DNA of 36,411 nucleotides from Flavipsychrobacter sp. (GCA_016786665.1 JAEUVZ010000028.1:1-36411); one strand, 5' to 3'. Shown: positions 1 through 8,347, numbered from the stretch's first letter. A program made the numbers and translations. Notes: generated from the letters alone by a model not told the origin.

Positions 1-26
1 ATATTTAGGCGGTAGCTAGAAAAAAT

Positions 27-56
27 TTTGACAAAAGGGGAAAGTGCTTATTTTTG
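27..56 (+). promoter_or_regulatory. Promoter of tRNA-Asn (Bacteroidota type)
   Basis: TTTG at 27-30 and TATTTTTG at 49-56 match the -33 and -7 boxes (TTTG, TAnnTTTG) of the Bacteroidota primary sigma factor, with 18 bp between them. Transcription would begin about 8 bases before the tRNA 5' end. This is the best two-box promoter in the window. Confidence 0.7.
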
Positions 57-70
57 CAATCCCAATTCAA

Positions 71-147
71 GCTTCCTTAGCTCAGTTGGTTAGAGCATCT
101 GACTGTTAATCAGAGGGTCTCAGGTTCAAGTCCTGAAGGGAGCGCCA
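71..147 (+). tRNA. tRNA-Asn (anticodon GTT), CCA encoded
   Basis: A complete cloverleaf can be drawn by hand. The acceptor stem pairs 71-77 with 137-143, including one G:U pair. The anticodon stem pairs 98-102 with 110-114 around loop 103-109, with anticodon GTT at 105-107. The T stem pairs 120-124 with 132-136 around a TTCAAGT loop. The discriminator base is G144 and CCA is encoded at 145-147. GTT reads AAC and AAU, so the tRNA carries asparagine. It has its own promoter upstream and a strong terminator 8 bases downstream, so it looks monocistronic. Confidence 0.97.
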
Positions 148-154
148 ACACTAT

Positions 155-191
155 AAAGGGTTTCAAACGATACAGTTTGAAACCCTTTTTT
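155..191 (+). terminator. Rho-independent terminator of tRNA-Asn
   Basis: A perfect 14-bp inverted repeat (155-168 with 175-188) around the loop GATACA is followed by a run of T. It ends the tRNA transcript. Confidence 0.9.
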
Positions 192-501
192 CATTTGCAC
201 ATAATTTGCACGCTGGAGCTCAATTCAAAAATCTGCTACCCACGCTCCCGCAAGTTTACAAACTGCGGTAACAAATTACCAGCACCATAAGTCGCTTTCA
301 TGTTCCCCTACCACAGCGCACTTATCAGCATTCCTATCAATCGGTTAAGTTATTTTTGTGCAATCCTTCACCTTCTCGGCAATGCCCATTTTTTCATAAG
401 GCACTGCTGCTCAGGCAGGGATATATAGTAGTATCTATGTGCTTTATGGTAGTATATAGTACTTTTATAGTAGCTTTACTATCATAATGAATACAGATAC
501 T
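192..501. other. Intergenic region between tRNA-Asn and the exporter operon
   Basis: No convincing coding region is seen on either strand. An 8-mer ATTTGCAC is repeated at 193-200 and 204-211, one helical turn apart. A TATTTTTG box at 351-358 has no TTTG partner at the expected distance and no gene close downstream. The last 80 bases are A/T-rich with repeated TAGTA motifs, described separately as a likely operator. Confidence 0.6.
425..482 (+). promoter_or_regulatory. Candidate TetR operator cluster before the exporter operon
   Basis: ATAGTA occurs at 425-430, 456-461 and 467-472. The last copy is the left arm of a perfect palindrome, ATAGTA-GCTT-TACTAT, at 467-482. A second, looser dyad AGTA-N5-TACT lies at 451-463. 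The perfect palindrome covers the expected -33 region of the promoter whose -7 box is at 502-509, so a bound repressor would block transcription. A related AGTATTACT dyad lies before the tetR-like gene. That the TetR protein binds here is inference. Confidence 0.45.
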
Positions 502-509
502 TACATTTG
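502..509 (+). promoter_or_regulatory. -7 box of the exporter operon
   Basis: TACATTTG matches TAnnTTTG. The predicted start of transcription is near 516, just before the ATG at 525. The box overlaps an upstream in-frame TTG at 507, which argues against that TTG as the start codon. Confidence 0.55.
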
Positions 510-524
510 CATAAAACTCCCCTT

Positions 525-2183
525 ATGGCCTTAGCTAAACTAACCACGCTGCGGAAGTTCCTGGAGATACTGAAGTACGAAAAGGATGAAATATACTCCA
601 TATACTTCTACTCTGTACTCAGCGGGCTGGTGCAGCTATCCCTCCCGTTGGGCATACAGTCCATTATCAGCTTTGTGCTGGGGGGTGCCATTTCCACCTC
701 GCTGGTACTGCTCATCATTATGGTAATAGTGGGCGTATTTGTAGCGGGGCTGCTGCAGGTAAACCAGATGAAGCTGATAGAGAAGATACAGCAGCAGCTT
801 TTCGTGCGTTACTCGTTCCAGTATGCATATTCCATCCCCAATTTCAACCTTAAGGAAGTAGATAAGTATTACCTGCCCGAACTGGTCAACCGCTTCTTCG
901 ATACCATATCGCTGCAGAAAAGCATCTCCAAACTCCTGCTTGATATTCCCGCGGCTACCATACAGATAATATTCGGGCTCATACTGCTCTCATTCTATCA
1001 CCCTGTCTTTATCCTGTTTGGCCTATCACTGCTCACGGTGCTGTACCTCATACTACGCATATCGGGCAACAGGGGCCTGCAAACCAGCCTCGAGGAAAGC
1101 GACTACAAATACAAAGTGCTGGGCTACCTGGAAGAACTCGCACGGGTAATAACCAGCTTCAAATTCTCCCGCAATAGCTCCCTGCACCTCGATAAGACCG
1201 ACGAGTACGTCACCGGCTACCTGAACGCCCGCACCTCCCACTTCAAAATATTACTATTCCAGTACTGGACGCTGATAGCATTCAAGGTGCTCATCACCAC
1301 CGCCATGCTGCTGGTGGGAGCGTTCCTCCTCATAGACCAGCAGATAAACATAGGGCAGTTCATCGCCGCGGAAATAGTGATACTCATGGTCATCAATTCT
1401 GTGGAAAAACTCATCATCAACCTCGACCAGGTATACGACGTAATGACCTCCGTAGAAAAGATAACCAAGGTAACCGAGAAGCCCCTGGAGAACAACGGCC
1501 GCCGCGCGCTGGATACACGAAACGGAATAGCGATAGAAGCGCAAAACCTCACCTTTGGCTACGACGGCCAGCAAAATATACTGAAAGACGTATCGCTATC
1601 CATTCCCGCAGGAACAAAGGTGTGCATACAAGGTAAGTTCGGCTCCGGCAAATCAACGTTGCTGAAACTGCTCAGTGGCGCCTACCCCGACTATGAAGGC
1701 AGCCTTTTCATCAACAACGCGCCCCTCTCCGAATATGAACTGAACACGCTGCGGAAAAACACCGGCATCATGTTACACTTCCAGGAGCTGTTTGAAGGAA
1801 CGGTAGAAGAAAACATAACGATGGGCGAGCAGGACATACCCTTTGAGCAACTGGACGAACTGGCCGGCGTTGTGGGCCTGAAGGAGTTTATACTGGCCAA
1901 CAAAAGCGGCTACAAGCTAAAACTGCAGCCTATGGGCCAGCACCTGCCCGCAAGGATTATTAAAAAAATACTGCTGATGCGCGCGCTCATAAATGAGCCC
2001 AACCTCGTGCTGCTGGAAGAACCTTGGCTGGGACTGGAGGAGCAGTACGTAGAACGGATTAAACACTACCTGCTGAACAGGCTCAGCAACTCTACCCTGC
2101 TGGTAGTAACTTCTGATGAAGACTTCAGCCGCCAGTGCGACCAGGTGATAACCCTTGATAACGGACAGATTATAAACAACTAA
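525..2183 (+). CDS. ABC exporter, fused permease and ATPase, with degenerate ATPase motifs
   Basis: Encodes a 552-residue inner-membrane protein: about 330 residues of hydrophobic exporter-type transmembrane region, then an ATP-binding domain. This is the layout of type I secretion and MsbA-like exporters, without an N-terminal peptidase domain. Walker A is intact (GKFGSGKST, residues 370-378) and the Q-loop glutamine is present (HFQELFEG). The signature reads GQHLPARI (from residue 471) and not LSGGQ. Walker B reads LVLLEEP, so its aspartate is Glu498, followed by the usual catalytic Glu499. The D-loop reads GLEE. The H-loop reads VTSDED, with Ser530 at the histidine position. Nucleotide binding is plausible but normal hydrolysis is doubtful. 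ATG 525 is chosen because an upstream in-frame TTG lies inside the -7 box. The adaptor gene starts 9 bases after the stop. The substrate is unknown. Confidence 0.9.
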   Translation: MALAKLTTLRKFLEILKYEKDEIYSIYFYSVLSGLVQLSLPLGIQSIISFVLGGAISTSLVLLIIMVIVGVFVAGLLQVNQMKLIEKIQQQLFVRYSFQYAYSIPNFNLKEVDKYYLPELVNRFFDTISLQKSISKLLLDIPAATIQIIFGLILLSFYHPVFILFGLSLLTVLYLILRISGNRGLQTSLEESDYKYKVLGYLEELARVITSFKFSRNSSLHLDKTDEYVTGYLNARTSHFKILLFQYWTLIAFKVLITTAMLLVGAFLLIDQQINIGQFIAAEIVILMVINSVEKLIINLDQVYDVMTSVEKITKVTEKPLENNGRRALDTRNGIAIEAQNLTFGYDGQQNILKDVSLSIPAGTKVCIQGKFGSGKSTLLKLLSGAYPDYEGSLFINNAPLSEYELNTLRKNTGIMLHFQELFEGTVEENITMGEQDIPFEQLDELAGVVGLKEFILANKSGYKLKLQPMGQHLPARIIKKILLMRALINEPNLVLLEEPWLGLEEQYVERIKHYLLNRLSNSTLLVVTSDEDFSRQCDQVITLDNGQIINN

Positions 2184-2192
2184 CCTGCAGTT

Positions 2193-3542
2193 ATGAAAGA
2201 CATCAGACAAATTGTTGAAAATAACGACACCCGCAGAACGTACAGATCGTTCAGCGCGGTGTACATGATTGGAAGAAAGAGCAGGGTAAAATATTGGCTG
2301 ACAGGATTGCTCATAGCCCTGCTGGTAATTCTGTTCCTCCCCTGGACACAGAACATACGCGCCAGGGGCTCTGTAACCACCCTCCGGCAGGAACAGCGCC
2401 CGCAGGAACTGAACACCATCATATCGGGCCGCATTATAAAGTGGCATGTAAAGGAAGGCGATATTGTACGCAAGGGAGACACCATAGCCCAACTGGCGGA
2501 GGTAAAAGACAGCTACCTAGACCCACAGTTGCTCGACAGGACGCAACAACAGATAGAAGCGAAATCAGCCTCTATACAGTCTTACAACATGAAGATTTCG
2601 GCCACTCGCTCACAAATGCAGGCTATGCAGCAGGCGCGGGATTTGAAGAAACAACAACTGGCCAATAAGGTAACACAGCTGGACCTGAAGATATACAGCG
2701 ATAGCATGGAAGCCGTAGCGGCAGCCAATGACCTGAAGATTGCGGAAGAACAATACCGCCGGCAGCGGATAATGAGGGATAGCGGGCTGGCGTCGCTCGT
2801 ACAGGTAGAGCAGCGGAACCAGAGCTACCAGAATGCACTGGCTAAGAAAGTAAGCGCCGATATAAAATTCAACAACACGAAAACCGACTGGGTGAATACC
2901 CGGATAGAACTCAGCCAGGTAGAACAGGAATATTCCGAGAAGCTATTCAAGTCGGAAGGCGATGTGGCCTCGGCGCAAAGCGAAATAGCTACCGGGGAGG
3001 GAGAGCTGGCGAAGCTCACCAACCAATATGCCAACTATGCCATTCGGGCGGGACAGTATTTTCTGCTGGCCCCGCAGGACGGCCAGGTTACAAAAGCTAC
3101 AAAGGCGGGTATAAATGAAATAGTGAAAGAAGGTGAAAAGCTGGTAGAGATAGTACCCACGCATATAGACTACGCAATAGAGATGTATGTTCGCCCCGTA
3201 GACCTTCCCCTGCTCTCTCGTGGGCAGAAAGTGCGGTTTATATTCGATGGGTTCCCCGCTATAGTTTTTAGCGGATGGCCTGCAGCCTCCTACGGCACCT
3301 TTGGCGGACGGGTAGCGGCTATAGAAAGCTCGGTAAGCGCCAATGGCAACTTCCGTATACTGGTAGGCGAAGACCCGGCCGAAAAACCCTGGCCCAGGGA
3401 ACTGAAAATGGGCACGGGGGCATCAGGCATCGCCTTGCTGAAGAATGTGCCTATCTGGTACGAGCTGTGGCGGAACATTAATGGCTTCCCACCCGATTAC
3501 TATCAGCAAACAAAGAGCAAAGATGAAAAGAGCAAGAGTTAG
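2193..3542 (+). CDS. HlyD-family periplasmic adaptor of the exporter
   Basis: A 449-residue membrane fusion protein that should bridge the inner-membrane ABC exporter and the outer-membrane channel. A short cytoplasmic N-terminus is followed by one membrane helix (about residues 34-52). Next come the first half of a biotinyl-lipoyl-like domain (SGRIIKWHVKEGDIVRKGD), a long glutamine-rich alpha-helical hairpin (about 105-280), and the second lipoyl half (LLAPQDGQVTKATKAGINEIV). A beta-barrel region follows, ending in a lysine/serine-rich tail. The length is usual for type I secretion adaptors. It starts 9 bases after the ABC gene and overlaps the next gene by 20 bases, so the three are probably co-translated. 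Confidence 0.92.
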   Translation: MKDIRQIVENNDTRRTYRSFSAVYMIGRKSRVKYWLTGLLIALLVILFLPWTQNIRARGSVTTLRQEQRPQELNTIISGRIIKWHVKEGDIVRKGDTIAQLAEVKDSYLDPQLLDRTQQQIEAKSASIQSYNMKISATRSQMQAMQQARDLKKQQLANKVTQLDLKIYSDSMEAVAAANDLKIAEEQYRRQRIMRDSGLASLVQVEQRNQSYQNALAKKVSADIKFNNTKTDWVNTRIELSQVEQEYSEKLFKSEGDVASAQSEIATGEGELAKLTNQYANYAIRAGQYFLLAPQDGQVTKATKAGINEIVKEGEKLVEIVPTHIDYAIEMYVRPVDLPLLSRGQKVRFIFDGFPAIVFSGWPAASYGTFGGRVAAIESSVSANGNFRILVGEDPAEKPWPRELKMGTGASGIALLKNVPIWYELWRNINGFPPDYYQQTKSKDEKSKS

Positions 3543-4923
3543 TGTACTGTTACTTATTGCCGCTGTCTTGAGCTTATCGTGCAGCGCACAGGACAGCCTG
3601 GTGACGCTGAACAAGGATGAATTCTTTGCGATAGTAAAAACCTACCACCCTGTGGCAAAGCAGGCCCAGCTCACAGTAGAGCGGGCCGATGCGGAAGTAC
3701 TCTCGGCCAGGGGCGCCTTCGACCCTACCGTAAACAGCATCTTTCAGCGAAAGACATTCGACGGCAAGCTTTACTACAGTTACTTCAACCCGCAGATAAC
3801 GGTGCCCACCTGGTATGGACTGGACCTGAAAGCAGGCGTAGAGGAAGTGCTGGGCGACCGGAGCCCTACGGAACTGACGAGGGGAAAGACATCGTACATG
3901 GGCCTGAAGCTGAATGCAAACACACTTCTGTTCGACAGCCGGCGCGCCACGCTGAGGCAGGCGCAGAGCTTCCGCAAGCAAACGGAGGCCGAGCGTGCGC
4001 TGGTGGTCAACGACTTGCTGTACGATGCACTCGTAGCCTACTGGAACTGGACGCAGCAATACCTGGTATACCGCACACTGGCCGAAACAGTGCAGCTAAA
4101 CGAAGAGCGGCTGAAGTTTGTACGCATAGAGTATGAGCAAGGCGCCCGACCCGCCATCGACACCACCGAAGCGCTCTCACAGCTGCAAAACTTTTACCTG
4201 CTGGAAAACAATGCCCTGCTGGCCTTCCAGAATGCGGGGCTGGAACTATCCGGCTACTTGTGGCTGGAAAACAATGCGCCGCTTCAATGGTCCGACAGTA
4301 TAGTGCCCGCCCCCGAAGAACTGATGCGCATGTCTGAAATTCCCGCACTGCTGCCCATTATTCAGTCGGCACTGCTCCAGCACCCAAAGCTCAACAGCAT
4401 CTCGTACAAGTTGGAAATACTGGAACTGGAAAAGCGGTTGAAATCGCAATACCTGCTGCCGAAAGTAGGCGTAAATGCTAATATGCTGAACGGCGGGTAC
4501 CAACTGCCTAATGAGCTGTCGGCGCCCTTCCTGGAAAACAATTATAAGCTGGGGGTAGATGTGAGTTTGCCGCTCTTTCTCCGGGAAGCAAGGGGACAGG
4601 TGCGTTCCGCAAAGCTGAAGATACGGGAAACTACCCTGGAGCAGGACTGGACCGCGCTCCAGGTAGAGAACAAAATAAGAACCTACTACAACAATATTGT
4701 GCAGATTAAAAAGCAAATAGAATTCTCGGAGCAAATGCTGGCGAACAACATAAAGCTCTTCCAGGGAGAACGCCTGAAATTTGAGGCCGGGGAAAGCACT
4801 CTGTTCTTACTCAACTCACGGGAGAACAAAGTGCTGGAGTCAATACAAAAACTGCTGGAGCTCCGCGCCAAATGGCAAAAAAGCTACTCAGGCCTGCTGT
4901 GGGCGGCGGGTACGCTTATTTAG
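3523..4923 (+). CDS. TolC-family outer-membrane channel protein
   Basis: A 466-residue outer-membrane efflux protein, the exit channel of the tripartite exporter. The start ATG at 3523 gives a clean signal sequence (basic start, hydrophobic stretch, then SCSAQ); longer in-frame starts upstream would bury it. The cysteine before the cut site leaves open lipidation, but the position -3 residue is serine, so a cut after SCSA is as likely. The body has the two long helical repeats typical of TolC, with many Q/E/L-rich helices. The start lies inside the end of the adaptor gene. The stop overlaps the convergent tetR-like gene by 8 bases, so both transcripts run into each other. Confidence 0.9.
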   Translation: MKRARVSVLLLIAAVLSLSCSAQDSLVTLNKDEFFAIVKTYHPVAKQAQLTVERADAEVLSARGAFDPTVNSIFQRKTFDGKLYYSYFNPQITVPTWYGLDLKAGVEEVLGDRSPTELTRGKTSYMGLKLNANTLLFDSRRATLRQAQSFRKQTEAERALVVNDLLYDALVAYWNWTQQYLVYRTLAETVQLNEERLKFVRIEYEQGARPAIDTTEALSQLQNFYLLENNALLAFQNAGLELSGYLWLENNAPLQWSDSIVPAPEELMRMSEIPALLPIIQSALLQHPKLNSISYKLEILELEKRLKSQYLLPKVGVNANMLNGGYQLPNELSAPFLENNYKLGVDVSLPLFLREARGQVRSAKLKIRETTLEQDWTALQVENKIRTYYNNIVQIKKQIEFSEQMLANNIKLFQGERLKFEAGESTLFLLNSRENKVLESIQKLLELRAKWQKSYSGLLWAAGTLI

Positions 4924-5617
4924 GCTTTCCCTTTGCTTTCGCAAAACCATCAAGGCTGCTGAAGGTAACGTGGTGCAGGAACACCGCCAGTTGCTTGTTG
5001 TCTTTAGATCCGCCAAAGTCGGTAAGGCGCGGCAGGTGGTCTTTAAAGAACATCTGGTGATGGGCCGTCTCTATCAGCGTGCTGGCCAGTGAATGCGCGA
5101 AAGGGAATGCCGGCCGGTACACCAGGAACACCTCCGCTATACGGTGGCAAAAATCTTTGTAGGGCTGGAACAGCATAGCCTTATTGTCTTCGTTCACATG
5201 CTTGGTGAAGTACGATTTGTTCCCTTCATCAATCACTATCTGGTGCAGCACGTTCTTGTCTATGTGCTCCATCATAAACTGGTCCTTTACCTGGAACGTG
5301 AGCAACTTAATAACAATGTCTATCTTTTCCGCCGGCTCTGTTACGTTATTGGTGTGGAATACGAACTGGTACTCCATCCACGTCCAGAACCAGGTAGTAA
5401 TGTAGGTAAGCAGGCGGTGTTTATTCTCAAAATAGCGATAGATGCTGGCTTCGGTGGTACCTATGCGTGTAGCGAGCTTCTTGAAGGTAAAATCCTCAAA
5501 ACCCATATCGTGTATCATGAGGATACCCGTGCCCACAATGTTCTTTCCCAGCTCCGACAATTCCGGATCGCGCACGTACAACGCAGGATTCATTTTTATC
5601 TGAAGCTGTAATTCCAT
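4916..5617 (-). CDS. TetR-family transcriptional regulator
   Basis: A 233-residue TetR-type repressor. The N-terminal helix-turn-helix is visible at about residues 35-70 (FTFKKLATRIGTTEASIYRY, then FENKHRL), the classic TetR signature. The rest is a helical ligand-binding and dimer region rich in aromatic residues and histidine. It is convergent with the exporter operon and overlaps its last 8 bases, so local control of the exporter is the natural inference. A TATCTTTG -7 box lies 30 bases upstream, and an AGTATTACT dyad sits over the expected -33 region, suggesting autoregulation through the same operator type as the exporter. An internal ATG at codon 9 is a possible alternative start. Confidence 0.9.
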   Translation of the reverse strand: MELQLQIKMNPALYVRDPELSELGKNIVGTGILMIHDMGFEDFTFKKLATRIGTTEASIYRYFENKHRLLTYITTWFWTWMEYQFVFHTNNVTEPAEKIDIVIKLLTFQVKDQFMMEHIDKNVLHQIVIDEGNKSYFTKHVNEDNKAMLFQPYKDFCHRIAEVFLVYRPAFPFAHSLASTLIETAHHQMFFKDHLPRLTDFGGSKDNKQLAVFLHHVTFSSLDGFAKAKGKPK

Positions 5618-5646
5618 TCAGTAACCCTTTAGAGTATAATTATCGG

Positions 5647-5654
5647 CAAAGATA
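5647..5654 (-). promoter_or_regulatory. -7 box of the tetR-like gene
   Basis: On the minus strand the sequence reads TATCTTTG, matching TAnnTTTG, 30 bases before the ATG. No TTTG is present at the -33 distance. Confidence 0.45.
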
Positions 5655-5672
5655 GCAATATAACAAACTTAA

Positions 5673-5690
5673 ATAGTATTACTTTTATCA
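5673..5690 (-). promoter_or_regulatory. Candidate autoregulatory operator of the tetR-like gene
   Basis: The plus strand reads ATAGTATTACTTTTATCA. It contains the dyad AGTA-T-TACT (5675-5683) and shares ATAGTA and ACTTTTAT with 456-468 before the exporter. It covers the -33 region of the regulator's own promoter. Confidence 0.4.
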
Positions 5691-5715
5691 ATAACCCGCT
5701 AAAGAACTTTACTCA

Positions 5716-5745
5716 GCAGTACTGCCCATTCTACCGCTGCGGTAG
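5716..5745. repeat. Two adjacent palindromes between tetR-like gene and purK
   Basis: GCAGTACTGC (5716-5725) is a perfect 10-bp palindrome. CTACCGC-T-GCGGTAG (5731-5745) is a perfect 7-bp inverted repeat with a one-base centre. Neither has a T tract, so they look more like protein-binding sites than terminators. They sit between the two divergent genes. Confidence 0.5.
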
Positions 5746-5824
5746 TGCCGGGCTGCGCAGTTCCTTCACCCATAGGGTAAAATTTTTGAAAGCCCCGGCA
5801 ATAGCAATACTACCCTAACAGCAT

Positions 5825-5832
5825 TACCTTTG
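5825..5832 (+). promoter_or_regulatory. -7 box of purK-purE
   Basis: TACCTTTG matches TAnnTTTG and ends 16 bases before the purK ATG. No TTTG lies at the -33 distance. Confidence 0.5.
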
Positions 5833-5848
5833 CGGGGAATACACTATT

Positions 5849-6988
5849 ATGGTTACAAATCTTAAGGTAGGAATATTGGGGGGAGGACAGCTGGGCGCCA
5901 TGCTCATGCGCCACGCTATTGACTTTGGGCTAAAGGTATCAATTATGGACGGCAGCCCTTCAGCTCCCTGCGCCATGTACAGCTCATCATTTACCTCCGG
6001 CGATCCGTCTAGTTATGACGATGTAATGAAATTCGGCGAGGGCCTCGATGTGCTCACCATAGAAATGGAAGCCGTATCTACCCGGGCGCTTCGGGAGCTG
6101 GAAGAGAAAGGGGTGAAAGTATATCCCAAACCGGAAACCATAGAAACGATACAAGACAAATCGGTACAGAAAAAATTCCTTCAGTCGCTCAATGTACCCG
6201 TTGCGGCAGGTATTGACATTGAGAACAAGGCCGCCCTTCTGCAACACAAAGACAAGCTCCCCTTCTGCCTCAAGAAGTGCCGTTCCGGCTACGATGGCTA
6301 TGGCGTAATGGTAGTACACAACGAAAGCGACCTGGAAAACGCTTTTGACGAACCTTCGGTACTGGAAGAACTGATAGATATACAGCACGAAATATCCGTT
6401 ATTGTGTCGCGCAATGAGGAAGGCGCTATAGGATGCTACGACCCCGTGCTGATGGTGTTTGACAAAAAAAGGAATCTCCTGGACTTCCAGTTATGCCCCG
6501 CGCACATCAGCGCCGAGCAGGCATTGCAAGCGCGTGAGCTGTCTATCCGCATAGCGGAGTCGATAAAGCTGGTGGGCATAATGGCCGTAGAGATGTTCAT
6601 AACAAAAGAAGGAGCGCTGGTGGTAAATGAACTGGCTCCACGCCCCCACAATAGTGGCCACCACACCATAGAGGCCTGTGCCACTTCTCAATTTGAGCAG
6701 TTGCTGCGTGCCATACTGGGCTTACCTCCCGGCAGCACGGCTATCCGGCAATCTTCGGTAATGGTAAACATACTGCAGCCCGAAGCCGCACATGCGCACA
6801 AGCTGGAAGGGGCGCTAAAAAAAATGATGGGCATGGACGACGTACACCTGCACTGGTATGGCAAGGAAGGAGGACGTGCCGGCAGGAAAATGGGCCATAT
6901 CACCATAACCGGGAACCACATGGAGCACGCGGCATCCAAAGCAGTAATGATTCGTCATCTTTTAAAATCGATAAATGAAACAAATTAA
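5849..6988 (+). CDS. purK: N5-carboxyaminoimidazole ribonucleotide synthase PurK
   Basis: A 379-residue ATP-grasp enzyme of cytoplasmic purine synthesis. It makes N5-carboxy-AIR from AIR, bicarbonate and ATP. The N-terminus has the GGGQLGAML dinucleotide-like loop typical of PurK. The central ATP-grasp region contains [11 protein letters not shown] and [16 protein letters not shown]. The metal and substrate motif [17 protein letters not shown] lies at about residue 262. The length fits the family. It overlaps purE by 14 bases, and PurE uses its product, so the two form a coupled operon. Confidence 0.95.
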   Translation: MVTNLKVGILGGGQLGAMLMRHAIDFGLKVSIMDGSPSAPCAMYSSSFTSGDPSSYDDVMKFGEGLDVLTIEMEAVSTRALRELEEKGVKVYPKPETIETIQDKSVQKKFLQSLNVPVAAGIDIENKAALLQHKDKLPFCLKKCRSGYDGYGVMVVHNESDLENAFDEPSVLEELIDIQHEISVIVSRNEEGAIGCYDPVLMVFDKKRNLLDFQLCPAHISAEQALQARELSIRIAESIKLVGIMAVEMFITKEGALVVNELAPRPHNSGHHTIEACATSQFEQLLRAILGLPPGSTAIRQSSVMVNILQPEAAHAHKLEGALKKMMGMDDVHLHWYGKEGGRAGRKMGHITITGNHMEHAASKAVMIRHLLKSINETN

Positions 6989-7469
6989 AGTTGGGGTAGT
7001 AATGGGCAGCAGTTCAGACGCTGACATTATGCGCCAGGCAGCGGCGGTACTGAAAAAATTTGGCGTAGCGCATGAGTTCTCTGTGGTGTCTGCGCACCGC
7101 ACCCCTCACCTGATGGTAGACTACGCCCACCAGGCGGAAGAAAGGGGCCTGCAGGTGATAATAGCTGGCGCAGGCGGCTCGGCGCACTTGCCGGGTATGA
7201 TAGCCGCCATTACAACCATACCCGTAATAGGCGTACCTATCCGCTCCTCCAACTCGCTAGACGGATGGGATTCGCTGCTCTCCATAGTGCAGATGCCCAA
7301 CGATATACCCGTCGCTACCGTGGCAGTGAACGGAGCGCACAACGCCGGCCTGCTGGCAGTGCAGATGCTCGCGATATCAGACCCGGAGCTGAGAACCGCC
7401 CTTGCGCAGCTAAAGAAAGATAACGTAGAAAAAGTAGCGCGCCAGAACCAGGACCTTACCGGCGCCTGA
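6975..7469 (+). CDS. purE: N5-carboxyaminoimidazole ribonucleotide mutase PurE (class I)
   Basis: A 164-residue enzyme that converts N5-carboxy-AIR to 4-carboxy-AIR in purine synthesis. Family motifs are clear: [12 protein letters not shown] near the start, [12 protein letters not shown], and [12 protein letters not shown]. Presence of PurK next door and the length both indicate the class I mutase. Its ATG lies inside the last codons of purK. A long stem-loop terminator begins 16 bases after the stop. Confidence 0.95.
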   Translation: MKQIKVGVVMGSSSDADIMRQAAAVLKKFGVAHEFSVVSAHRTPHLMVDYAHQAEERGLQVIIAGAGGSAHLPGMIAAITTIPVIGVPIRSSNSLDGWDSLLSIVQMPNDIPVATVAVNGAHNAGLLAVQMLAISDPELRTALAQLKKDNVEKVARQNQDLTGA

Positions 7470-7485
7470 CCTGGAAACTAAGGAT

Positions 7486-7536
7486 AAGTACAATAAACCC
7501 CGGACAATGAGAATTGCCGGGGTTTATCGTACTTTT
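7486..7536 (+). terminator. Terminator after purE
   Basis: Arms 7486-7503 and 7517-7534 form an 18-position stem with a single A/C mismatch, capped by a 13-base loop and followed by TT. The stem also begins with AA, so it may work on both strands. A TACTTTTG at 7530-7537, within the right arm and T tract, resembles a -7 box and could serve the next gene. Confidence 0.85.
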
Positions 7537-7627
7537 GAGTAGGTATAATGTCTGCTGGCGGCATCCAGTCCTCTGTGCATTGGCTGCTAAAGACTTGTAC
7601 CAATGCTAACAATTACAACCGTACCTT

Positions 7628-8326
7628 ATGAAGCGCTTACTGACACTGCTGATGCTTGTTCCGTTTACCTCCGGCGCGCAACTGCTGGAACTGGGTATAA
7701 ATGGCGGGCTATTGCCCGTAGCCAATTACAAAGCGGTAGGCCAGCCGCCCGCCAGTTGGGAGCTTACAAAGGAGTCCGCGTCATCCTATTCTTATGGCGG
7801 ACGCATAGCGCTCAACTTCCGGAAGATACAGATAGGCATCGCCGCGGAGTATCAAAGCGTGACGCAAAAATCAACCGCCAAAAGCACTGCCGGGGCGCAA
7901 GTACCTTTCCTCTTTACCGGGCTGGAAAACAAAGTAGCGGATGGCTTCCTCGCCACCTACCTCTTCCTGAACCGTGGCTGGCAACTGCCGCGCGGCTATC
8001 TCTACCTGGGCATCAGCGGGGGATACGGAATGATGGAAATGAGCAGCTACCAGGCTGGCGTAGACATGGCCAACAAACCCGTGCTGGCCGAAACCATGGC
8101 CGAAGCAAAAGGATACGTAGCCGGAGGACAGGCGGGGTATGTGCTGGGTATCGCCCGCAGGCTGGGCATCAGCTTTGAAGTGGCTTGCCGTTACGCGGCG
8201 CTGAAATCGGAGTATGCCAAGCAGAGCACTACCTACAACAGCGCTGAGTACGACAATACCCTGCTGTATATGCCGGTACTGATAGGGCTGCGCTACCAGA
8301 TAGGCCGCGGCTGCAGCACTTACTAA
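7628..8326 (+). CDS. Exported protein, probable outer-membrane beta-barrel
   Basis: A 232-residue protein with a signal peptide (MKRLLTLLMLVPFTSGAQ), cut probably before Gln18. The mature part has many short alternating glycine/aromatic strands (for example YSYGGRIALNFRKIQIGIAA and YLYLGISGGYGMM), and ends in a strand-like segment (YMPVLIGLRYQIGRG). This resembles small outer-membrane porin-like barrels of Bacteroidota. No specific family was recognised. The ATG at 7628 is chosen because it begins the signal peptide; a longer reading frame in another phase over the same region is a shadow. It is convergent with the protease gene, 21 bases away. Confidence 0.75.
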   Translation: MKRLLTLLMLVPFTSGAQLLELGINGGLLPVANYKAVGQPPASWELTKESASSYSYGGRIALNFRKIQIGIAAEYQSVTQKSTAKSTAGAQVPFLFTGLENKVADGFLATYLFLNRGWQLPRGYLYLGISGGYGMMEMSSYQAGVDMANKPVLAETMAEAKGYVAGGQAGYVLGIARRLGISFEVACRYAALKSEYAKQSTTYNSAEYDNTLLYMPVLIGLRYQIGRGCSTY

Positions 8327-8347
8327 CACAAGCGGTAGAAGAGGGAA

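Noticed and set aside
507-527. TTG at 507 as start of the ABC exporter
   Set aside because: It overlaps the -7 box at 502-509, so it would lie upstream of the transcript; ATG 525 is better.
7603-8178. Plus-strand frame of 191 codons overlapping the barrel-like gene
   Set aside because: Arg/Pro-rich product without a signal peptide; the other phase has a clear signal and strand pattern.
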